Positions 59,537 through 64,000 of a stretch of DNA of 64,000 bases are shown in pieces (position 1 is the stretch's first letter; each line of letters begins with the position of its first letter). The notes beneath the pieces were generated by a model. That model was not told the origin of the DNA. It ran no database searches and saw only the letters and a program-made list of their open reading frames with translations. Source of the stretch: UBA2882 sp045542735 (GTDB lineage: Bacteria; Bacillota; Clostridia; Lachnospirales; Lachnospiraceae); contig JAZQLQ010000013.1 in assembly GCA_045542735.1 (NCBI GenBank), forward strand, positions 1-64,000. The letters run 5' to 3'. The position numbers were made by a program, and so were the translations under genes.

Positions 59537-60679
59537 ATGGTAACGAATAGAATGAACATAGAGCATGATATTGTCACACCGCTTCTTTCGTGGTATGACC
59601 AGCATAAAAGAATATTGCCGTGGCGGGAGGATCAGAATCCCTATCGGATATGGGTATCGGAGATTATGTTACAACAGACCCGCGTGGAGGCAGTAAAACC
59701 CTATTTTGACCGTTTTATGAAAGAGTTACCCACAGTTGCAGATTTGGCAAAGGCAGAGGAAGAACGGCTGCTGAAGTTGTGGGAAGGGCTCGGCTATTAT
59801 AACCGCGTCCGTAATATGCAAAAGGCTGCAACTGTGATTATGAATGAATATGAAGGAAGGTTTCCGGAGGAGTATGACTTACTCTTGGCTCTTCCGGGGA
59901 TTGGTAGTTATACGGCAGGGGCCATAGCATCTATTTCTTTTGGAAAAGCTGTGCCGGCGGTAGATGGCAATGTGTTGCGGATTCTTTCCAGGCTGATGCT
60001 TTATGATAGGGATATCTTGAGCCAGAGAGCTAAGACAGAGGCGAGGGATGCGTTGCTTGCGTTGATGCCGGAGAAACGAAGTGGAGACTTCAATCAGGCG
60101 TTGATGGAACTGGGAGCCACAGTTTGTGTGCCAAACGGGGCACCCCATTGTGAAGTCTGTCCTTGGAGGGATATGTGTCTGGCAAAGCAACAGAAATGTT
60201 GGCAGGAGTATCCCAAAAAGGCAGCCAAGAAACCCAGGAAGATCGAGAAGCGTACGGTCTTTATCATGGGCGACGGTGAAAAGATACTGCTTCACAAAAG
60301 ACCGGATAGGGGATTGCTGGCAGGTTTGTATGAGCTTCCTTCTGTAGAAGGATATATTGCCGAAAAGGACTTGATTGCATATGTGCGCGCTTTGGGATTT
60401 TCTCCATTGCGGATTCAGAAGTTGGCAGATGCCAAGCACATATTCAGTCATATTGAGTGGCACATGAAAGGATACCGCATCTTGACGGAACCCCTTGACT
60501 ATGTAGGAAAGGTTGATTCCAAAGGGGGGACAACTATGGCGGGGGTAGATAGAAGCTATATCCTGGTGACAAAGGAAGAAACAGAGGCAACCTACCCAAT
60601 ACCTTCAGCATTCGCCGCATATACAGAGTATCTGGATATTCATCAGGGAATGGGTAGAAAGATTCAGAAGAATAAGTAG
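59537..60679 (+). CDS. mutY: A/G-specific adenine glycosylase
   Basis: This 380-residue base-excision enzyme removes adenine paired with 8-oxoguanine. Features are LPWREDQNPYRIWVSEIMLQQTRVEAVKPYF near 25-55, the helix-hairpin-helix LLALPGIGSYTAGAIASISFG, the catalytic Asp in PAVDGNVLRILSR, the iron-sulfur cluster cysteines (CxxxxxxCxxCxxxxxC, in CVPNGAPHCEVCPWRDMC) and a Nudix-like C-terminal domain. The start could be 59537 or 59552; neither has a strong ribosome site. Confidence 0.95.
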   Translation: MVTNRMNIEHDIVTPLLSWYDQHKRILPWREDQNPYRIWVSEIMLQQTRVEAVKPYFDRFMKELPTVADLAKAEEERLLKLWEGLGYYNRVRNMQKAATVIMNEYEGRFPEEYDLLLALPGIGSYTAGAIASISFGKAVPAVDGNVLRILSRLMLYDRDILSQRAKTEARDALLALMPEKRSGDFNQALMELGATVCVPNGAPHCEVCPWRDMCLAKQQKCWQEYPKKAAKKPRKIEKRTVFIMGDGEKILLHKRPDRGLLAGLYELPSVEGYIAEKDLIAYVRALGFSPLRIQKLADAKHIFSHIEWHMKGYRILTEPLDYVGKVDSKGGTTMAGVDRSYILVTKEETEATYPIPSAFAAYTEYLDIHQGMGRKIQKNK

Positions 60680-60730
60680 AAATATAGCAAACTATATATA
60701 GGGGAAATCTAAGAAAAAAGGAATGAAAAC

Positions 60731-61747
60731 ATGAAATTATTAACTGTTACAATACCTTGTTATAATTCGGAACAGTACATGGAGAAGTGTATTGAATCAC
60801 TGCTTCCGGGTGGGGAGGATGTAGAGATTATTATTGTGAACGATGGTTCCACGGATAAGACGGCGGAGATTGCGGACCGTTATGTGACGCAATACCCTTC
60901 TATTGTAAAAGCCATTCACAAGGAAAACGGCGGCCATGGATCGGCGCTCAATACCGGTATTGAGAATGCCACAGGTATTTATTTTAAAGTGGTGGATAGC
61001 GATGATTGGGTCAGACTGGAGTCTTATATGAAGATTCTGGATTCTTTGCGTAAGCTGGTGGGCGGACATCAGGTTATTGATATGGTCATCAGCAACTTTG
61101 TATATGAAAAAGAGGGTAAGAAACGCAAGAAAGTCATTGGTTTTAAGCATGCATTGCCCCATGAAGAGGTTTTTTCCTGGGATGAAGTGGGTCATATGAA
61201 TATTGCTCAGTATTTTTTGATGCATTCGGTTATTTATCGTACCAAGTTGTTGCATGAGTGCGGACTGAAGTTGCCGGAGCACACCTTTTATGTGGACAAT
61301 ATCTTTGTGTTTAATCCTCTTCCTTATGTACGAAACATGTACTATATTGATACCAATTTTTACCGTTATTACATTGGAAGAGAAGACCAGTCGGTACATG
61401 AAAGTATCATGATCAAGAGAGTGGACCAGCAGATTCAAGTAAATAAGTTGATGATTGATTATCTGACAACTACCAAAGTGACCAATAAAAAGACTTATAA
61501 GTATATGGTTAAATACTTGGATATCATTACTACGGTATCTTCTATTATGCTGATTCGGGCAAAAACTGATGAGGCCCTTGCAAAGAAAAAAGATCTTTGG
61601 GCATACTTAAAGAAAGCTGACAGAAAATTGTACTACCGTTTACGTCATGGATTTATGGGTAGTACCATGAATCTGCCGGGCAAAGGTGGCAGAAAGGTTT
61701 CTACCGGACTTTACAAAATTGCGCAAAAGTTTGTGCAGTTCAACTAA
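60731..61747 (+). CDS. Family 2 glycosyltransferase
   Basis: This 338-residue GT-A glycosyltransferase starts with KLLTVTIPCYNSEQYMEKCIESLL, then IIIVNDGSTDKTAEI and the metal-binding DSDDW near 95. The acceptor-binding half (about 120-300) has a QVNKLMIDYL helix and the C-terminal part is Lys-rich. There is no membrane span and no cell-wall anchoring motif. It stands alone between mutY and a convergent PAP2 gene, so its acceptor is not indicated by the neighbours. Confidence 0.9.
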   Translation: MKLLTVTIPCYNSEQYMEKCIESLLPGGEDVEIIIVNDGSTDKTAEIADRYVTQYPSIVKAIHKENGGHGSALNTGIENATGIYFKVVDSDDWVRLESYMKILDSLRKLVGGHQVIDMVISNFVYEKEGKKRKKVIGFKHALPHEEVFSWDEVGHMNIAQYFLMHSVIYRTKLLHECGLKLPEHTFYVDNIFVFNPLPYVRNMYYIDTNFYRYYIGREDQSVHESIMIKRVDQQIQVNKLMIDYLTTTKVTNKKTYKYMVKYLDIITTVSSIMLIRAKTDEALAKKKDLWAYLKKADRKLYYRLRHGFMGSTMNLPGKGGRKVSTGLYKIAQKFVQFN

Positions 61748-61759
61748 TTTAACGATAGA

Positions 61760-61786
61760 AAAGGGCATCAGTGAATGATGCCCTTT
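61760..61786. terminator. Two-way terminator between convergent genes
   Basis: A perfect ten-base stem (AAAGGGCATC against GATGCCCTTT) with a seven-base loop. Minus-strand reading continues into TTTTCT. The last codons of the PAP2 gene lie in the hairpin (its stop is at 61768-61770). Confidence 0.8.
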
Positions 61787-62481
61787 AATAATTTCGCTTC
61801 TTTTGTGTTAACGGCTTCCGTGCGTGCTTCAGGCTGGTAGTAAATAAGCCAATACAGTGCGGTTGCCATGGCAATTCCTGTCAATACATCATAGACAGAA
61901 TGTTGTTTTAAAAACATGGTAGACAGTACAATCAAAACGCATAAGATATTGGAGCCGATCCGCAGTCCACGAAATCTCTCAAGCTGTTTTGCTTTGCAGA
62001 TGGCGGTTGCCGCCACGATGGAGTTGTATACGTGGATGCTTGGCAACACATTGGTGTTGGTATCGGTAGCATAAAGTGTCTTTACCATATCTGTAAATAT
62101 GTTATCCCGTGGAAATACATGGGGCCTGAGTGGCTGCATGTTGGGGATAAAATAGGATACTGTCAAAAATACAGTCATACCAATGCCCAGCATCAGACAA
62201 AGACGGATGAAGTCTTTGCGGTCCAAAAAGGCAAAGATGGTAATTGTCACTGCTATGTATGCAAACCACAATAAATAGGGAATAATGAAATATTCACAAA
62301 ACGGAATCAGGTGGTCTGCTTTCATTTCTATAATATGATATTCGGCTACTTTCCGCTGCTCCAACCATGTAAAAGCACGGATGTAAAAGACGGAGTATGC
62401 CCAAATGACCAATGCGCGAATCAGTATTTCCCCAAAAGGAGGAAATTGAAAACTACGCTTTCTAACTTTCTTAGTGTTCAA
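61768..62481 (-). CDS. PAP2-superfamily phosphatase
   Basis: This 237-residue membrane phosphatase has six spans. The motifs NMQPLRPHVFP (KxxxxxxRP-like) in the middle, PSIHVYNSIV (PSxH), and FLKQHSVYDVLTG (the SRxxxxxHxxxD position) are present, which fits lipid phosphatases such as undecaprenyl-diphosphate or phosphatidate phosphatases. The start is a TTG with AAAGGGG eight bases upstream on the minus strand. It is convergent with the glycosyltransferase. Confidence 0.88.
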   Translation of the reverse strand: MNTKKVRKRSFQFPPFGEILIRALVIWAYSVFYIRAFTWLEQRKVAEYHIIEMKADHLIPFCEYFIIPYLLWFAYIAVTITIFAFLDRKDFIRLCLMLGIGMTVFLTVSYFIPNMQPLRPHVFPRDNIFTDMVKTLYATDTNTNVLPSIHVYNSIVAATAICKAKQLERFRGLRIGSNILCVLIVLSTMFLKQHSVYDVLTGIAMATALYWLIYYQPEARTEAVNTKEAKLLKGIIH

Positions 62482-62543
62482 ATGAAAAACCCCTTTTTAA
62501 AAACATCTATGAAAAAAAGTATGCTACAAAAAACAGGCTTTGT

Positions 62544-63506
62544 CTAGAGATATTTTAAATTATTTTGCTGACAGGTCAGGGTGATTTCCTGACGGGTTCC
62601 GGCATATTCTCCGTCGGTGTGTACCACCAGTGGTGTACTTGTGCGGAAGGTTACAGAACTGCTTTTAAACATATACACACTTTTTTTGCCCACATGTTTA
62701 CCAAAGAAGGCAAGGGGGAGTAAGTAAAGCGCCCGCCATTTACAGAGACCTGCTACAATGCAGATATCAAATTTGCCGTCTGTGCAGTCGGCTTTTGGTG
62801 CAAATTTGATACCACCGCCTTCAAAGGGATGTACCATGGCAACACCAAATAGGAATTTTTCCAGATGGTGGACAGTACCGTCTGCCAAAATGACATCACA
62901 ATCCGTTACCGGTGCAGAAACCAATTGTTTTACAGCAATGCCGGCATAGGTCAGTTTGCCCAAACCGATACGATTTAAAGTGTCTTTTAATTTGGAACTG
63001 AGTGCTTCCTTACAGGTGGCAGCATCCAGACCAATACCACAGCTGACACAAAATCTACGTTGTTTTCCGGATGGGGTGGTCATAAGTCCGGCATCTATAC
63101 TTTGCACATCACCTTTTTTAACACGGGATATAAAATCCTCGTAGGAGGGTGTGATATGTAAGGCTCTTGCTAAATCATTGCTGGAACCGGTTGGGAGGTA
63201 AGCCAATGCAAACTCTTTGCCGGCATCCGGCTTTGCCAGATATAATGCATTTGTTACTTCATTCATGGTGCCGTCACCACCCAATACACAGATAATGTTT
63301 TGTGCGGCTCTTTTGGGATGAGTATCGGCATCTGTATTGGAGAGATTCTCCAAGATGGTGTTTACACAACCTGTTGCACCGGTTTTCTTTTGGGTAAAGT
63401 AAACCTGATATACGATGGAATTTTTATTCAGTTCTTGTTTTAACAATTCCCATTTTTCTTTTCCCAGTCCTGATTTGGAAGCCGGATTTACGATGATATG
63501 CAGCAT
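62544..63506 (-). CDS. Diacylglycerol kinase family lipid kinase
   Basis: This 320-residue protein belongs to the DagK/YegS fold. The start IIVNPASKSGLGKEKW, the catalytic loop CVLGGDGTMNEVTNAL and TGSSNDLARAL at about 110-120 are clear, and VHTDGE near 300 carries the family aspartate. It phosphorylates a lipid (diacylglycerol or a related acceptor) in the inner leaflet. AAAGGA precedes the ATG on the minus strand. It lies 63 bases upstream of the PAP2 gene, so the two form one unit acting on membrane lipids. Confidence 0.9.
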   Translation of the reverse strand: MLHIIVNPASKSGLGKEKWELLKQELNKNSIVYQVYFTQKKTGATGCVNTILENLSNTDADTHPKRAAQNIICVLGGDGTMNEVTNALYLAKPDAGKEFALAYLPTGSSNDLARALHITPSYEDFISRVKKGDVQSIDAGLMTTPSGKQRRFCVSCGIGLDAATCKEALSSKLKDTLNRIGLGKLTYAGIAVKQLVSAPVTDCDVILADGTVHHLEKFLFGVAMVHPFEGGGIKFAPKADCTDGKFDICIVAGLCKWRALYLLPLAFFGKHVGKKSVYMFKSSSVTFRTSTPLVVHTDGEYAGTRQEITLTCQQNNLKYL

Positions 63507-63567
63507 GGCATTTTATCCTTTCGGTAAAAAAATTACAAATCTGTATACAGTTTATCACATTTCTCGT

Positions 63568-63595
63568 TTGCATGGTAAAAAAAGTGTGATATACT
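63568..63595 (+). promoter_or_regulatory. Promoter of glyA
   Basis: TTGCAT (63568-63573), 16 bases, then TATACT (63590-63595), preceded by TGTGA, giving TGTGATATACT at 63585-63595 as at valS and holA. The glyA ATG is 36 bases downstream. Confidence 0.7.
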
Positions 63596-63630
63596 AAACG
63601 GGATATTATCAAAATTGAGGAGGATAAGAG

Positions 63631-64000
63631 ATGTATTCTTTAGACGAAGTAAGGAATGTGGATCCCGAAGTTGCACAGGCAATCGTGGACGAGCAGGAAA
63701 GACAGAATAGCCATATTGAGTTGATTGCTTCCGAAAACTGGGTAAGCAAAGCGGTTATGGCTGCAATGGGTAGCCCTTTAACCAATAAATATGCAGAAGG
63801 CTATCCCGGAAAGAGATATTATGGCGGATGCCAGTGTGTAGACGTAGTAGAAGAGTTGGCAAGAGAGAGAGCAAAAGAGTTGTTCGGATGTGAATATGCA
63901 AACGTACAGCCTCACTCCGGTGCGCAGGCAAACTTGGCAGTTCAGTTTGCAATTTGCCAGCCCGGCGATACCATTATGGGTATGAACTTAGACCACGGCG
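63631..64000 (+). CDS. glyA: Serine hydroxymethyltransferase (partial, cut by window end)
   Basis: The first 123 residues of a PLP enzyme that interconverts serine and glycine with tetrahydrofolate. The sequence MYSLDEVRNVDPEVAQAI, then IELIASENWVSKAV and LTNKYAEGYPGKRYYGG, EYANVQPHSGAQANLAVQFAI is diagnostic. GGAGGA precedes the ATG. The frame stays open to the end of the window, and the catalytic lysine lies beyond it. It links functionally with folC earlier in the window, but is not near it. Confidence 0.96.
   Translation, partial: MYSLDEVRNVDPEVAQAIVDEQERQNSHIELIASENWVSKAVMAAMGSPLTNKYAEGYPGKRYYGGCQCVDVVEELARERAKELFGCEYANVQPHSGAQANLAVQFAICQPGDTIMGMNLDHG

Overview
This 64 kb window is chromosomal DNA from a spore-forming anaerobic Firmicute of the class Clostridia, most likely a Lachnospiraceae member (Roseburia/Lachnospira/Butyrivibrio-like). 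The reasons are the forespore sigma-F regulon genes (spoIIAA-spoIIAB-sigF), a complete but scattered spoVA set, AAGGAG-type ribosome binding sites, moderately low GC, and several small families typical of Lachnospiraceae (DUF6472, a DUF5721-like protein). Apart from a few inserted modules it reads as ordinary core genome. Identifications come from reading translated sequence by eye; no database search was run.

Layout. 0-2.5 kb: the tail of an Rpn-like protein, a tRNA-Pro with its own terminator, and a PadR/DUF1700/DUF4097 envelope-stress type operon behind a promoter carrying two repeated operators. 2.6-9.8 kb: valS, a FapA/DUF342 protein, folC, a 48-residue protein and a zinc-ribbon/TPR membrane protein. 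9.8-15.8 kb: the spoIIA operon, a metal exporter-like protein, a DUF885 lipoprotein and spoVAA-AB-AC. 15.9-21.3 kb: an isochorismatase, an unusual array of four 35-bp inverted-repeat units, a nuclease-like remnant, a CofE-like ligase, an AlkD-like glycosylase and glpK. 21.4-25.8 kb: a type VII secretion LXG effector module with two helical partner proteins and two tandem paralogous membrane proteins that are probably immunity proteins. 25.8-35.2 kb: bioY, a zinc-ribbon Ser/Thr kinase, spoVAD, a 7TM/HD-GYP protein, ridA, spoVAE, a 165-bp palindromic element, degV and a LytTR regulator. 35.3-40.8 kb: argG divergent from argC-DUF6472-GNAT-argB-argD, with ARG-box-like sites between. 40.8-49 kb: a solute-binding protein, comEA, a two-component pair, a GerMN lipoprotein and comEC. 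49-55.4 kb: an apparent insertion between comEC and holA, with a LytTR/GHKL pair divergent from a chemoreceptor that shares its membrane sensor domain. 55.5-64 kb: holA, yqeY, DUF1653, a 5'-nucleotidase, mutY, a glycosyltransferase, a PAP2 phosphatase, a diacylglycerol kinase-like protein and the start of glyA.

How the parts work together. Sigma F and its partner-switching regulators are followed within 20 kb by the DPA channel genes spoVAA-AB-AC, spoVAD and spoVAE, which lie in three separate transcription units. Each has a candidate promoter of the GHATR-N18-CATNHTA (sigma-G) type. The spoVAA start codon also sits in a hairpin whose left arm contains the -10 element, so read-through transcripts should fold shut and forespore transcripts should not. 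The arg block carries synthesis from N-acetylglutamate to the acetylornithine step plus argininosuccinate synthase. It lacks argJ and has a GNAT gene in that place. The strongest candidates for undescribed biology are the 35-bp inverted-repeat array (16493-16740), the LXG effector with its duplicated membrane immunity candidates, the kinase/chemoreceptor pair with one shared sensor domain, the 165-bp palindromic element and the spoVAA translational lock.
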